A DNA stretch of 36,047 bases. Origin: a virus. Shown in pieces: positions 15,176 to 22,473 of the stretch. Below the pieces are notes generated by a model. The model saw only the letters and a program-made list of their open reading frames with translations. It had not been told where the DNA came from and did no database searches. The first letter of the stretch is position 1; each line of letters begins with the position of its first letter. Both the position numbers and the translations under genes were made by a program. Location: IMG/VR virus record IMGVR_UViG_3300020583_000028, positions 1 to 36,047 of that record. The stretch is one strand, 5' to 3'.

Positions 15176-15598
15176 ATGAGCCTTTTCGACGGCATTCCCG
15201 ATACCCCAACGCCACAGAAGGCAACTGGGTTAACAGGGACCGAAGCGAATCGGGCGCACAGTAGCGGAGCCGATCAACTCCGCGAATCAGCGCCCACAGT
15301 AGCGACGGTCCCTCGCGAAAAACTGCCACAAACACCGCTGGATGCCATCGAACAAGGCATCGTGAGAAAGCTGCAAGGGTACGTGACCTTCGTTCCCGCC
15401 AGTTCCCACAAACGATTTATCCACGATTTGATCCCGGATCGATCGCAACTGAGCGACCGCGGGCGGGCCTACCTGGCCTACATCGCCCACCGCTACAGAC
15501 GGCAATGGAAAGCCACGCACGAGGAATTTTGTTGGATCGTGCGCTGGGCGAGTTACGGTACACTTCCCAGACCGAGGCCGGATTCGCAATGCCGATAG
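15176..15598 (+). CDS. hypothetical basic protein, 140 aa
   Basis: Starts nine bases after the transglycosylase stop and overlaps the start of the lysozyme. Residues 1-50 are polar and low complexity; residues 55-140 are basic and helical (RKLQGYVTFVPASSHKRFIHDL, YLAYIAHRYRRQW, HEEFCWIVRWASYG). No membrane span. Possibly DNA binding or a lysis regulator; no family recognised. Confidence 0.65.
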   Translation: MSLFDGIPDTPTPQKATGLTGTEANRAHSSGADQLRESAPTVATVPREKLPQTPLDAIEQGIVRKLQGYVTFVPASSHKRFIHDLIPDRSQLSDRGRAYLAYIAHRYRRQWKATHEEFCWIVRWASYGTLPRPRPDSQCR

Positions 15599-16008
15599 AA
15601 AACATCTACGAGCAGCTTCGTCGCGATGAAGGCGTGCGCAAATTTCCCTATAGGGACACCGTAGGAAAGCTGACCATCGGCGTGGGGCGCAACCTGAACG
15701 GCAAGGGACTCACGGACGAAGAAATCGAGCATCTATTTCGCAACGATATCGGCGAACTTATATTGGAAGCCCAGTCGCGATTGCCGTGGTTCACCGCGCT
15801 AGACGGCGTCCGCCAAGGCGTAATCCTGAACATGGCGTTCAACATGGGATTCGCCGGACTCGAAAAGTTTCCCAAGTTTTTGATGGCCGTGGCGCAAGGC
15901 CAATGGGAAACGGCGGCGGACGAAATGAGGGATTCGGAATGGGCGCAGCAAGTGGGAGACCGGGCCGTGCGCCTGGAAGAGCAAATGCGCACCGGCGCAT
16001 GGGTCTGA
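15589..16008 (+). CDS. phage lysozyme, GH24 (T4-type endolysin), 139 aa
   Basis: Hydrolyses the MurNAc-GlcNAc bond of peptidoglycan. I start at the ATG at 15589, since the open frame back to 15505 overlaps the preceding gene and lacks similarity. The GH24 catalytic signature is present: Glu14 in RRDEGVRK, Asp23 in PYRDTVG and Thr29 in KLTIGVGRNL. Further family features are ALDGVRQGVILNMAFNMG and GLEKFPKFL. There is no signal peptide or anchor, so release needs a holin. Length is short but normal for the family. Confidence 0.92.
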   Translation: MPIENIYEQLRRDEGVRKFPYRDTVGKLTIGVGRNLNGKGLTDEEIEHLFRNDIGELILEAQSRLPWFTALDGVRQGVILNMAFNMGFAGLEKFPKFLMAVAQGQWETAADEMRDSEWAQQVGDRAVRLEEQMRTGAWV

Positions 16009-16011
16009 CGC

Positions 16012-16140
16012 ATGGCGCGATATTTTTTCCTCGCCGCCATCGCCGTCAGTGCGTTTTTCGTTCTCGGGTACGGCGTGCCGCTATTTTGTTTATTGGCGCG
16101 CTTTTTGGGTTATCCTTGGCGACGGCGGGCGCGTTTTTAA
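16012..16140 (+). CDS. tiny one-span membrane protein, 42 aa
   Basis: ATG at 16012, four bases after the lysozyme stop. The 42 residues are MARYFF, a long hydrophobic run to about residue 34 and a PWRRRARF basic end. Size and position directly behind an endolysin are typical of a lysis accessory protein such as a small holin or antiholin. There is no strong ribosome site, so translation would depend on coupling. Confidence 0.55.
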   Translation: MARYFFLAAIAVSAFFVLGYGVPLFCLLARFLGYPWRRRARF

Positions 16141-16193
16141 CGGTCCTGATCGTGGGCGCGCTGGAATGCTTCGTCATGCGAGTGTTGGAATAA
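16086..16193 (+). CDS. possible second tiny membrane protein in an overlapping frame, 35 aa
   Basis: In another frame, TTG at 16086 opens 35 residues that are almost entirely hydrophobic (MFIGALFGLSLATAG, FLTVLIVGALECFV) and end at the TAA at 16191-16193. It overlaps the 42-residue gene by 55 bases. Nested membrane peptides in different frames are known for lysis genes, but the non-ATG start and missing ribosome site make this uncertain. Confidence 0.35.
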   Translation: MFIGALFGLSLATAGAFLTVLIVGALECFVMRVLE

Positions 16194-16194
16194 T

Positions 16195-16497
16195 GTGGAG
16201 CATGTGGTGGGCTATCCTATACTTTTCGGACAAACCACTGAGTTCCATGAGGCCAGAAGGAACAAGACTCCCTATCCAAGTGGATTTCCTTGGAAGCTGA
16301 TAGAGGCTCACAATGCGCAGGCTCAGAGCAATCATTCACAAACACTTGAACGACTAGCGCAGCGAGGCGGTCTGAGTCCTTTAGAAATATGGTGTGTTGT
16401 GAATGACAAAAAGTGGCATGACAAAGGGGACATGACGGAAGCAAAAGCTATTGAATGGCTTCGGAGCATCGAAGGCGTTGAATGGCGTGTACCTTAA
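16195..16497 (+). CDS. small soluble protein, 100 aa
   Basis: Opens with a GTG at 16195 right after the preceding TAA. The protein is polar, with LERLAQRGGLSPLEIWCVVNDKKW and AKAIEWLRSIEG helical segments that look like a small cytoplasmic phage protein. Base composition is a little more AT-rich than the neighbours, which fits a recently gained accessory gene. Function unknown. Confidence 0.6.
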   Translation: MEHVVGYPILFGQTTEFHEARRNKTPYPSGFPWKLIEAHNAQAQSNHSQTLERLAQRGGLSPLEIWCVVNDKKWHDKGDMTEAKAIEWLRSIEGVEWRVP

Positions 16498-16507
16498 AGG
16501 GGGAAAG

Positions 16508-16867
16508 ATGAGCGGATTCACCAGTTTTCTGAAACAGTTCGGATTGGAAGTGGTCAAGGCCGCCGAAGGAATCATCGGCTCGCCGAAACTGATCATTCAA
16601 ACCATCGCGCAAGACAGCGCCGACGTAAGGTCGCTGATCAACATGGTCAAGATGGGCGAAGGCATGTGGGCCGCGGCGGGAGTCGAAAAAGCCGGCAGCC
16701 AAAAACTTGCCGCGGTGACTCCGTACGTTGCCGCGATGGTGGGCGACGTGGAAGTGATCGCCGGAACGAAACTCGCCAGCATCATCAAGGACCAGACGCA
16801 ATTCAATTCCGGCGTGCAGGACTTGATTTCGGCGATGGTGAAAATTCTGAACGCCTGCGGAGACTGA
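16508..16867 (+). CDS. helical protein with strong ribosome site, 119 aa
   Basis: ATG at 16508 with AAAGGGGG close upstream, so the longer frame from 16451 is rejected. The sequence is a series of amphipathic helices rich in Ala, Lys, Val and Ile (FLKQFGLEVVKAAEGIIG, LINMVKMGEGMWAAAG, AAVTPYVAAMVGDVEVIAG, LISAMVKILNACG). No signal peptide; hydrophobicity is too broken for a clear span, but it could lie on a membrane. Strong translation signals suggest an abundant product. Stop overlaps the next start. Confidence 0.7.
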   Translation: MSGFTSFLKQFGLEVVKAAEGIIGSPKLIIQTIAQDSADVRSLINMVKMGEGMWAAAGVEKAGSQKLAAVTPYVAAMVGDVEVIAGTKLASIIKDQTQFNSGVQDLISAMVKILNACGD

Positions 16868-16956
16868 TGCTCGGGCCGCTTTTCATGGCTTTGTTGTGCT
16901 ATCTTGCCGGGATGCTGGTTTGCTCGATTTGCACGAATGAATGGTGGAAACGATGA
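16867..16956 (+). CDS. tiny membrane protein, 29 aa
   Basis: Start and stop overlap both neighbours (TGATG at 16865, ATGA at 16953). The 29 residues are one hydrophobic span (MLGPLFMALLCYLAGMLVCSI) followed by a polar end with paired Trp and basic residues. The coupling argues that it is real. A lysis peptide or virion membrane peptide is the likely role. Confidence 0.55.
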   Translation: MLGPLFMALLCYLAGMLVCSICTNEWWKR

Positions 16957-17294
16957 ACATTCGCAACTGGGCGGCAGTTGTACTGGTCTCAAGTCTATTA
17001 GGGTCAACGATCGGCATTCTTCTCGGTCAAGAAAAGAAAAGCTACGACCTCACGGAGACGCAAACGCTGCGGCTCAAGGTGAAGCAACTGGAATACGTCA
17101 GTGCGTTCGAGCACTACCAGCAGGCCGTGGGCGCGTTCAACGCCGAAGTGAAGGCCGTGGAAAAAGAGCACGACTGGCCGGAAACCGTGCAGTTCGATCC
17201 CAACACCTTGACGTTCCGTGAGCCTCCCCCGCAGCCCGCGCCAGCGAAAACGCCGGAAAAGCCGCAGCCCAAGAAGGACGAAGGTGCCAAATGA
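16953..17294 (+). CDS. anchored coiled-coil protein with Pro/Lys tail, spanin-like, 113 aa
   Basis: I place the start at 16953 (ATGA overlap), though ATG 16941 is possible. Residues 5-27 form a hydrophobic span (WAAVVLVSSLLGSTIGILLG), 30-75 a charged coiled-coil-like helix (TQTLRLKVKQLEYVSAFEHYQ, NAEVKAVEKEH) and the end is Pro/Lys-rich. This is the topology of an inner-membrane spanin. The C-terminal tail KPQPKKDE resembles the LQPKKD end of the next protein, so the two may share a binding surface or descend from a tail duplication. Confidence 0.65.
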   Translation: MNIRNWAAVVLVSSLLGSTIGILLGQEKKSYDLTETQTLRLKVKQLEYVSAFEHYQQAVGAFNAEVKAVEKEHDWPETVQFDPNTLTFREPPPQPAPAKTPEKPQPKKDEGAK

Positions 17295-17668
17295 AACCTA
17301 TCGTAATTCTAATTTGCTTGGTGTCGACCGCCCTTTTCGCCGCGCAGAATGCTCCACTAAAAAGCGATAGCACTACGACATTCGATCATAGTCCGACCTG
17401 GACTAAGGGACCGATGATTCTCCTGTCCACTGACCCCAAGGCTCTTGCCTTAATCGAGGTACGCGATAAAGACGGAAAGCAAATGGTTTCGATCAGTTCT
17501 GACGGAAAAGTGACATACGGAGAGAACTACAAGGCCGACGAATCCGCCAAAACTTTCTGGGAAGCTTTAGCTTTAACCTATCCTAGTGTTTGTAAACAGT
17601 TTCAAGTACCGCCATCGCCGCCCGAATCGCCGGACAAACTGCAGCCCAAGAAAGACTCCGTCAATTAA
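17291..17668 (+). CDS. exported small protein, 125 aa
   Basis: ATGA overlap with the preceding gene. Residues 1-18 form a signal peptide (MKPIVILICLVSTALFAAQ; a Cys at residue 9 lies within the hydrophobic core and so is not a typical lipobox). The mature part has a beta section (ALALIEVRDKDGKQMVSISSDGKVTYG) followed by SAKTFWEALALTYP, a motif I have seen in small exported phage proteins. The Pro-rich tail ends LQPKKD like its neighbour. An outer partner for the upstream spanin-like protein is one possibility. Confidence 0.65.
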   Translation: MKPIVILICLVSTALFAAQNAPLKSDSTTTFDHSPTWTKGPMILLSTDPKALALIEVRDKDGKQMVSISSDGKVTYGENYKADESAKTFWEALALTYPSVCKQFQVPPSPPESPDKLQPKKDSVN

Positions 17669-17671
17669 ACC

Positions 17672-17842
17672 GTGATACTAGACAAGGAAATCAAAGACCG
17701 GCTGAACGCGGCGATCGACCGCGTGACCATGAGCCAGGAACGGGAACGAATGGCGCGCTACGTGATCGGATTGCTGATCCCGGAAGTGAAGAAACTGATT
17801 CAGGAAGCGCTGCGCGAAGAGCGGGGACGTGTTCACTTTTGA
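17672..17842 (+). CDS. small helical protein, 56 aa, GTG start
   Basis: GTG at 17672, three bases after the upstream stop. The 56 residues are charged and helical (ILDKEIKDRLNAAIDRV, QERERMARYVIGLLIPEVKKLIQEAL) and may dimerise as a coiled coil. No membrane span. Supported by coding-like composition and by filling the gap between two real genes; function unknown. Confidence 0.6.
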   Translation: MILDKEIKDRLNAAIDRVTMSQERERMARYVIGLLIPEVKKLIQEALREERGRVHF

Positions 17843-17892
17843 ACTTTCTGCAGGCTCGGCTTCGTGGTATCGTTCCCGAATTGGAGGCGCTT

Positions 17893-18159
17893 ATGCGGAC
17901 GCTCACTTCCCTCGGCCCAAAGTTGGCGGCTTTCGCGCTGCAAGTCCGATTGCACAGCTACGGATTCTTCGGCATCGAAGGACTCTTCGGCGTCATCCTC
18001 GGCCTGATCTGTTTCATCATTTTTGTGGGAATCCTCTGGAAGATTCTGGAGATCCTGCTCCCGAAGCTGATCACCGATCCCGGCTGGCGGGAAATCATCC
18101 GCTGGCTGCTCATTTTGCTTCTCTTCGTCGCTTTCCTGCACTTCTTCGGCCTGTACTAA
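17893..18159 (+). CDS. two-span membrane protein, holin-like, 88 aa
   Basis: The ATG at 17893 has GGAGG five bases upstream; a TTG at 17839 would extend it by 18 residues without a ribosome site. Hydrophobic spans at about 24-48 (FFGIEGLFGVILGLICFIIFVG) and 68-86 (WLLILLLFVAFLHFFGL), joined by a short polar loop, fit a phage holin of the two-span class. It is the last rightward gene and sits seven bases from the end of the leftward block. Confidence 0.7.
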   Translation: MRTLTSLGPKLAAFALQVRLHSYGFFGIEGLFGVILGLICFIIFVGILWKILEILLPKLITDPGWREIIRWLLILLLFVAFLHFFGLY

Positions 18160-18165
18160 GCGCCG

Positions 18166-18870
18166 TCAGTAGTGAACCGTTCGCGTAATCCGCGAAGGCG
18201 ATGGCGGCATTGGAGGAACTGGCAGGCCGGATTCAACAATCGAATTCTGCGGAACATTCACAGATAGCGCAGGCATACTTCCATTCCCCACCGACCAGTT
18301 TCCTATGGCCGCTTGATCGTGGCCGATCGTTCCCACGAGCATCGGTACGCGCCACAGTGGATGCAGGTAACGATTGCGCACATGCTTTTTCCATTCGTAA
18401 GCGGCCACGGCTGCGCCAAGGTCTACCGCGGCCCAGGCGCCCATCACTTTAGCCGTGGAACGCGATCCGTGATACAACTGCCCAACCTCGTGCATGCTGG
18501 AATTGTCTGAAAACGATTTCGCTGTAGAAACCGTGTCTAGCGTCCAGGCGGCGCCCAGCGAACCGGCTTCGATCCAAAATTCCTTATCCGCAACATGGAC
18601 AGGCGTCTGTGGCTGCGGCTTATCCGGCAGGATGGCCGTATCAGCGGCAAAGCACGGAACGCCAAGAACGAGCAAAAGCAGGAGTACCGCCGATGCGTTT
18701 CCTATGGCTCGCAAGCAATCCCACACGATAGCCTGGGCATTTTCCTGAACCGTTCGCAGCGTCTCCGGGAAATATTTTGCCCGGCAGTCCGGGCAGATGC
18801 CGTGAGCCATTCCCGGCTTGCCGCCGAATTCCCTGATCTTTTCGTTGCACCACGCGCACATGAAAGTCAT
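18166..18870 (-). CDS. zinc-ribbon protein joined to a membrane/exported domain, 234 aa
   Basis: I start at the ATG at 18870, which has AAGGA eleven bases upstream; the frame is open to 18936 but that would place the conserved hairpin inside the gene. Residues 1-33 make a zinc ribbon (CAWCNEK...HGICPDCRAKYF). Residues 55-80 are a signal-like or membrane segment ending FAADTA, followed by LDTVSTAKSFSD, AAVDLGAAVAAYEWKKH and a second weak span. The last 50 residues are low complexity. The domain pair is odd: a cytoplasmic zinc ribbon ahead of an apparently exported domain, in one uninterrupted frame. It may be a gene fusion. A small inverted repeat TTCGCG-TAATC-CGCGAA lies at 18180-18196 near the gene end. 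Confidence 0.65.
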   Translation of the reverse strand: MTFMCAWCNEKIREFGGKPGMAHGICPDCRAKYFPETLRTVQENAQAIVWDCLRAIGNASAVLLLLLVLGVPCFAADTAILPDKPQPQTPVHVADKEFWIEAGSLGAAWTLDTVSTAKSFSDNSSMHEVGQLYHGSRSTAKVMGAWAAVDLGAAVAAYEWKKHVRNRYLHPLWRVPMLVGTIGHDQAAIGNWSVGNGSMPALSVNVPQNSIVESGLPVPPMPPSPSRITRTVHY

Positions 18871-18889
18871 TGTCTTGGTCATCCTTACC

Positions 18890-18920
18890 GCGAAAGCGCC
18901 CCTTACCGGGAGCCTTTCGC
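18890..18920 (-). other. hairpin with GGTAA loop (member 2 of 3), leader of the zinc-ribbon gene
   Basis: On the minus strand GCGAAAG ... CCC-GGTAA-GGG ... CTTTCGC. The outer 7-bp stem differs in sequence from the hairpin at 2092 (GCAAAAG/CTTTTGC), with A-T replaced by G-C on both sides, while the loop and inner stem stay the same. It ends eight bases before the AAGGA ribosome site. Confidence 0.5.
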
Positions 18921-18998
18921 TCTTTGTCTGACACAAGAATGCCGCACAGGATCGCCGGGAGTAATAGCTCTGGGGTACTCAAAAACTGGTACTTTCGT

Positions 18999-19994
18999 TT
19001 ACCCGGATTCAGCTTCGGATTGAGGCTCAAAAACGAGGGATTCGGTGGAGGTGCCGTCGCCCCAGCCGTGCTTTAGGATGGCAGCGATGTTTTTCTTGGA
19101 TTGCTGGTAGTAGCTCGGTTTCAATTCCACTCCGATTCCTCGGCGGCCATTCACGATGGCGCCGCAGACTTCCGATCCCACTCCCATAAACGGCGTCAAG
19201 ATATTTTCGCCGGGATTGGACCACAGGACAAGGCAGCGTTCGATCACATCCAGTTGCAGGGGATGCACGTGCTTTTCGTCGTTCTCGTCTTTGGCCTGGC
19301 GGAACGGCAGGACTCGCCCGATGCGGATATCGTCCCAAAACGCAGAAGCGTACTGCCGCCAAATCCAATGGGAGAAACGATTCTCGATTTGGTTTCCTTT
19401 CCAGCCGCGGTATTTCAGAAGTTCGGCGGGCATCTTGCGCTCGCCGGCGTAGTTCAAGAGGCCGTGGGGATGCGCGATCGGAACGGAATTCTGCCCCTTG
19501 CGGCGGAAGATCAGAAGATAGTCCGCGCTGGCCACGGAACAGCGGGAGGAATCTTCCACGATGGTTTTGTGAGCCAAATTCTTGGTCATCGTGCGGTTGC
19601 GGACGCCCAACGGCTCTTTCCAAATGGCGTAACGCGCGATGTAGTGAAAACCTTCGCGCTCGTGCAAGCGGATGATGTCTCCAGGAAAATCCACCAGATA
19701 ATCCGTGCCGCTGTTGCCGGAAGGCACGTCCATGCAGTGCACCGCCGTCATGCGCCCGGGCATGGTCAGGCGGAAAAGTTCGCGCACCACAAAAGCGTAG
19801 TGCTCGAAGAATTCGGCGTAGTCGCGGCAGTTCGATAAATCGCGATCGTTCGAGGAATAGTGGTACAGCCCGCCGAAGGGGGGCGAGTAGATGGACAGGT
19901 GAATCGAGCCGTCGGGCAGCGTGCCCATCACGTCGATGCAATCGCCGCAATAGATGGCGTGCGACGCGGCCACTTCCTGTTCGATTACAGCCAT
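18999..19994 (-). CDS. DNA methyltransferase, amino (N4/N6) class, 331 aa
   Basis: Transfers a methyl group from S-adenosylmethionine to an exocyclic amino group of DNA. Catalytic motif IV is SPPF (residues 37-40) near the N-terminus; the SAM-binding motif I is FMGVGSE (about 276) near the C-terminus, followed by RRGIGVELKPSYY. Motif IV before motif I defines the beta-type order. SPPF-type motifs occur in both N4-cytosine and N6-adenine enzymes, so the target base is uncertain. The central variable part would be the target-recognition region. The ATG overlaps the helicase stop by ten bases. No restriction nuclease is adjacent: an orphan enzyme for protection or regulation. Confidence 0.88.
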   Translation of the reverse strand: MAVIEQEVAASHAIYCGDCIDVMGTLPDGSIHLSIYSPPFGGLYHYSSNDRDLSNCRDYAEFFEHYAFVVRELFRLTMPGRMTAVHCMDVPSGNSGTDYLVDFPGDIIRLHEREGFHYIARYAIWKEPLGVRNRTMTKNLAHKTIVEDSSRCSVASADYLLIFRRKGQNSVPIAHPHGLLNYAGERKMPAELLKYRGWKGNQIENRFSHWIWRQYASAFWDDIRIGRVLPFRQAKDENDEKHVHPLQLDVIERCLVLWSNPGENILTPFMGVGSEVCGAIVNGRRGIGVELKPSYYQQSKKNIAAILKHGWGDGTSTESLVFEPQSEAESG

Positions 19995-21388
19995 GCAGGC
20001 ACCTCAACCGGGTCCGGAAAATCCACGTCCCGGCGGATGCCGATGGCGCGGTTCATTTCGCTCACGAGATTGGAAAACATGCGGTCGGCGGCCGCAGCTT
20101 TCTTTTGCAGATTTTCCAGCACCGTTTTTTCGCCTTCCGTGGTGACGATATCCACCTGCACCGGATTTTTCTGGCCGAAACGCCAGCAGCGGCGGACGCC
20201 TTGGTAATACTGTTCAAAGGAATGCGACGGAAAAAACGTGACATGCGAGCATTTCTGGAAATTGAGGCCCCACGCGCCGATCTTCGGCTTGGTCACCAGG
20301 GCCGATACGTCTCCATTGGCGAAGTCCATGAACTTCTCTTCCTTGGCTTCGTCGGAATCGTCGCCGCTCACTTGCTGCGCACCTGGAATGATTTCTTCCA
20401 GTAAATTCCCTTCGTCGTTCAGATGGCACCATACCAGCGACGGACCATCATGATTAGCCACGAGCGAGGCTACTTTTTCGCAGCGCTCACGAATGGTGCG
20501 ACGTCGCTCCTCGCGCTGCTCCTGCAATCCCACGGCGGGCATGGAGAAGAGATATCCCGGCGCTTTATTGCGGGCGGTCACTTCGTGTTGCGTTTCCGTG
20601 AGCGGCGGCAGAACGAATTCCCTATCGTCGAATCCAAGATCGGATGGCCGGCGGATCGCGCGGCTCCAGGAACACACCCATTGCCAGAACGGAATTTCGG
20701 CGTGCCCCTTGAACCGCCATTTCGCCTTATCGTCTAACTGAGCAAAGTTCTTGCCTCTCTGACGATAGACTACCGGCTTCGACGTGTGTTGATCATTCTT
20801 GAAAAAACGATTCAGCATGTCCATGTGGCCGAGTTCGCCGAGGGCTTCGCTGGACGTGCCCAGTTCGATGTAATCGTTTGGCGCGGCCGTGGCCGTGCAA
20901 AGCAGGCGGTAGGGCATGCGGCGCATGAATTCGGTGATTTCCTTGCGGCGCACGCCATCAAACGATTTCAGGATGCTGGATTCGTCACACACGCAGCCTA
21001 CGAAATCTTGCGGATCAAAATAATGAAGCCGTTCGTAATTGGTGACGATGATTTGCGCTCCCGTATATCGGCCATCGACGGATCGCCGCGCTCCAATTTG
21101 GAATTTCTCCGCTTCCTGAATGGTCTGCGCGGAAACGGCCAGGGGAGTCAGAATCAGCACGGGCTTGTTTTCGTGGCGCACGATTTCATCGGCCCAAACC
21201 AGTTGCATCGGAGTTTTGCCCAGCCCGCAATCGGCGAAGATGGCCGCCCGCCCCTTGCGGATCGACCTATCCACCAGGTCTCTCTGGAAATCGAAGAGGA
21301 AATCCGGGACGTTAGACGGGGCAAAACCGGAGCATCCGCCCAATTGAGCTTTTCGGTCCAGAAATTGAGTGTAGGCGTCTTGGCGCAT
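19985..21388 (-). CDS. SNF2/SWI2-type DNA helicase or translocase, 467 aa
   Basis: Superfamily 2 ATPase with the usual motifs in order: Q-type start DFQRDLV, motif I ADCGLGKTPM (about 52-61), Ia LILTPLAV, II VCDESSILK (DESS in place of DEAH), III CTATAAPN, then in the second lobe V TKPKIGAWGLNFQ and VI YQGVRRCWRFGQ. A short insertion separates the lobes. This type, paired with a methyltransferase, recurs in phages and mobile elements. Roles could be displacing proteins from viral DNA, helping replication or counter-defence. No nuclease domain seen. No ribosome site; start follows a short A-rich leader. Confidence 0.85.
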   Translation of the reverse strand: MRQDAYTQFLDRKAQLGGCSGFAPSNVPDFLFDFQRDLVDRSIRKGRAAIFADCGLGKTPMQLVWADEIVRHENKPVLILTPLAVSAQTIQEAEKFQIGARRSVDGRYTGAQIIVTNYERLHYFDPQDFVGCVCDESSILKSFDGVRRKEITEFMRRMPYRLLCTATAAPNDYIELGTSSEALGELGHMDMLNRFFKNDQHTSKPVVYRQRGKNFAQLDDKAKWRFKGHAEIPFWQWVCSWSRAIRRPSDLGFDDREFVLPPLTETQHEVTARNKAPGYLFSMPAVGLQEQREERRRTIRERCEKVASLVANHDGPSLVWCHLNDEGNLLEEIIPGAQQVSGDDSDEAKEEKFMDFANGDVSALVTKPKIGAWGLNFQKCSHVTFFPSHSFEQYYQGVRRCWRFGQKNPVQVDIVTTEGEKTVLENLQKKAAAADRMFSNLVSEMNRAIGIRRDVDFPDPVEVPAWL

Positions 21389-21401
21389 GGGATTTTTGGC
21401 T

Positions 21402-21830
21402 TTAGGGCGCCACAGGGCGCGTTTTCCGTGGTTTCCTAGGCTTGCCGTAGCTTGGGGGAGCCGTTTGGCTGCCAGCGGGCCGGGAAACGCCGGGAATGGG
21501 GGTTCTGGAGGTTAGAAGTTCGATGTTGGACGTTCGACCGACTAAATTGTCACCACGCCCACCCCCCCATGCCAGGGACCGGATTTCATCTAAGTGAACT
21601 ATATCTTTCGCTGTCCAACCGCAATCAGAGTGAATCGTGCCCGATGCGCGATCATAGAAATGCAACGCACCACGCAACGCGAAGATCAGCTTTTGCCGTT
21701 CCAATGTGAGCGTCTGAATAATCTCAACGGAGGGAGGGACGGACGGGATATGGCTTGGTTTTGATCGTGCTAACCTTTGCGCCTTCCGAGCGCTTTTCCG
21801 TCCGCCCTTCGCTCCGCTGCGTTTCGACAT
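21402..21830 (-). CDS. basic-tailed hypothetical protein, 142 aa
   Basis: Begins at the ATG at 21830 (a TTG at 21839 is also open), just downstream of a family A array. Residues 1-28 are very basic (MSKRSGAKGGRKSARKAQR); the middle, IIQTLTLERQKLIFALRGALHFYD...DCGWTAKDIVHLDEI, looks coding. A second family A array lies inside the 3' part of the frame (about 21503-21540) and is translated as SNIELL-like residues, then a Pro/Arg-rich end follows. So either the repeat has been fused into the gene or the true product stops being conserved there. Function unknown. Confidence 0.5.
   Translation of the reverse strand: MSKRSGAKGGRKSARKAQRLARSKPSHIPSVPPSVEIIQTLTLERQKLIFALRGALHFYDRASGTIHSDCGWTAKDIVHLDEIRSLAWGGGRGDNLVGRTSNIELLTSRTPIPGVSRPAGSQTAPPSYGKPRKPRKTRPVAP
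21503..21540. repeat. family A repeat, inside the 3' part of a gene
   Basis: GGAGGTTAGAAGTTCGATG-type units read on the plus strand. It lies within the open frame of the 142-residue protein. The opposite-orientation array is at 21831-21868, so the two frame most of that gene as an inverted pair. Confidence 0.65.
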
Positions 21831-21868
21831 TCGTTCCAATCTCCAACGTCCAATCTCTAACTTCTAGA
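21831..21868. repeat. family A repeat upstream of the 142-aa gene
   Basis: Units of TCCAATCTCCAACGTCC and TCTAACTTCTAG type. It lies between the start of the 142-residue gene and the end of the small membrane gene at 21857, overlapping the latter's last codons. Confidence 0.7.
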
Positions 21869-22021
21869 TTTCCATCTATTCCGCACCCCGTGCGGGCACC
21901 ACCAGCGGCGGCATTCTGGAATGTCCTTGAAATCGCTCCTGGCAATGAGCCACGCTTCCCACAGAAAGTGCACCGCCACGAGCAGCGACCAGACCAATAT
22001 GGCGATGGCGATGTATTTCAT
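21857..22021 (-). CDS. small one-span membrane protein, 54 aa
   Basis: I start at the ATG at 22021, where the repeat array ends; the frame is open upstream to 22108 but those residues are just translated repeat. Residues 2-22 are hydrophobic (KYIAIAILVWSLLVAVHFLW), followed by a soluble part with CRRWWCPHG, a CxxxxC that could bind metal. Last codons overlap a family A array. Function unknown. Confidence 0.55.
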   Translation of the reverse strand: MKYIAIAILVWSLLVAVHFLWEAWLIARSDFKDIPECRRWWCPHGVRNRWKSRS

Positions 22022-22022
22022 T

Positions 22023-22059
22023 CTTCGTGACTCGTGATTCGTGAATCGTGATTCGTGAA
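22023..22059. repeat. gene-boundary repeat, family C (GTGATTCGT type)
   Basis: Tandem 8-10 base units TTCGTGACTCGTGATTCGTGAA, all variants of CGTGATT. The array fills the gap between two leftward small genes and abuts the ATG of the membrane protein at 22021. Confidence 0.8.
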
Positions 22060-22061
22060 AA

Positions 22062-22265
22062 TCATTTGTCGAATAGCTCCTTCTGTTCCGGCTGCTTCGG
22101 TAATTCAAGTTTAGGAATCTCTGCTTTCGGCAACGGCGGCGCCGGATGATTTTCGTCTAGGCAAGGGCCGACGCGCCCGTCATCGATGCGATGCTCCGTG
22201 TTCCGATGGCATTTCAAGCACCAAGCCGTCGCCGTCAGCGTCGATTTGGGGAAATGTTCAGTCAT
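22062..22265 (-). CDS. small zinc-finger-like protein with Pro/Lys/Glu tail, 67 aa
   Basis: ATG at 22265 directly after a family C array (ending GAAAAA); upstream in-frame residues are translated repeat. Residues 14-36 hold WCLKCHRNTEH and GPC, a possible CCHC zinc site. Residues 41-67 are a Pro/Lys/Glu-rich tail with repeating PK-E-L-P units. The start overlaps the previous gene's end by eight bases. Possibly nucleic-acid binding; not a named family. Confidence 0.6.
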   Translation of the reverse strand: MTEHFPKSTLTATAWCLKCHRNTEHRIDDGRVGPCLDENHPAPPLPKAEIPKLELPKQPEQKELFDK

Positions 22266-22473
22266 TTTTTCGTGATCCGTGATTCGTGGCCCGTGACTCG
22301 ATGAATTCGGCAATTTTGATGGCATCCTTCCTTGCTTGATCCATTGTGGTGATGATTGCTTTGTACGAAGCTCCGATCAGCCATCCTGCGTAAAAAGCCA
22401 ACATCTCGTCGCCCTCATCGTCGGGCAATTGGCCAGAAATCTGATACCGCCGCAAAAAGTCGCTGACTTTCAC
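22258..22473 (-). CDS. small helical protein with GTG start inside a repeat, 71 aa
   Basis: The only fitting start is a GTG at 22473, which is formed by the last unit of a family C array (GATTCGTGAAAG). The 71 residues are helical (SDFLRRYQISGQLPDDEGDEML, AGWLIGASYKAIITTMDQARKDA) and look like a genuine small phage protein. The last ten residues are encoded by the next family C array. A clear case of repeat sequence providing both ends of a gene. Confidence 0.6.
   Translation of the reverse strand: MKVSDFLRRYQISGQLPDDEGDEMLAFYAGWLIGASYKAIITTMDQARKDAIKIAEFIESRATNHGSRKND
22268..22302. repeat. family C repeat
   Basis: TTCGTGATCCGTGATTCGTGGCCCGTGACT-type units. It encodes the tail of the 71-residue protein and forms the leader of the 67-residue protein. 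Confidence 0.75.
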
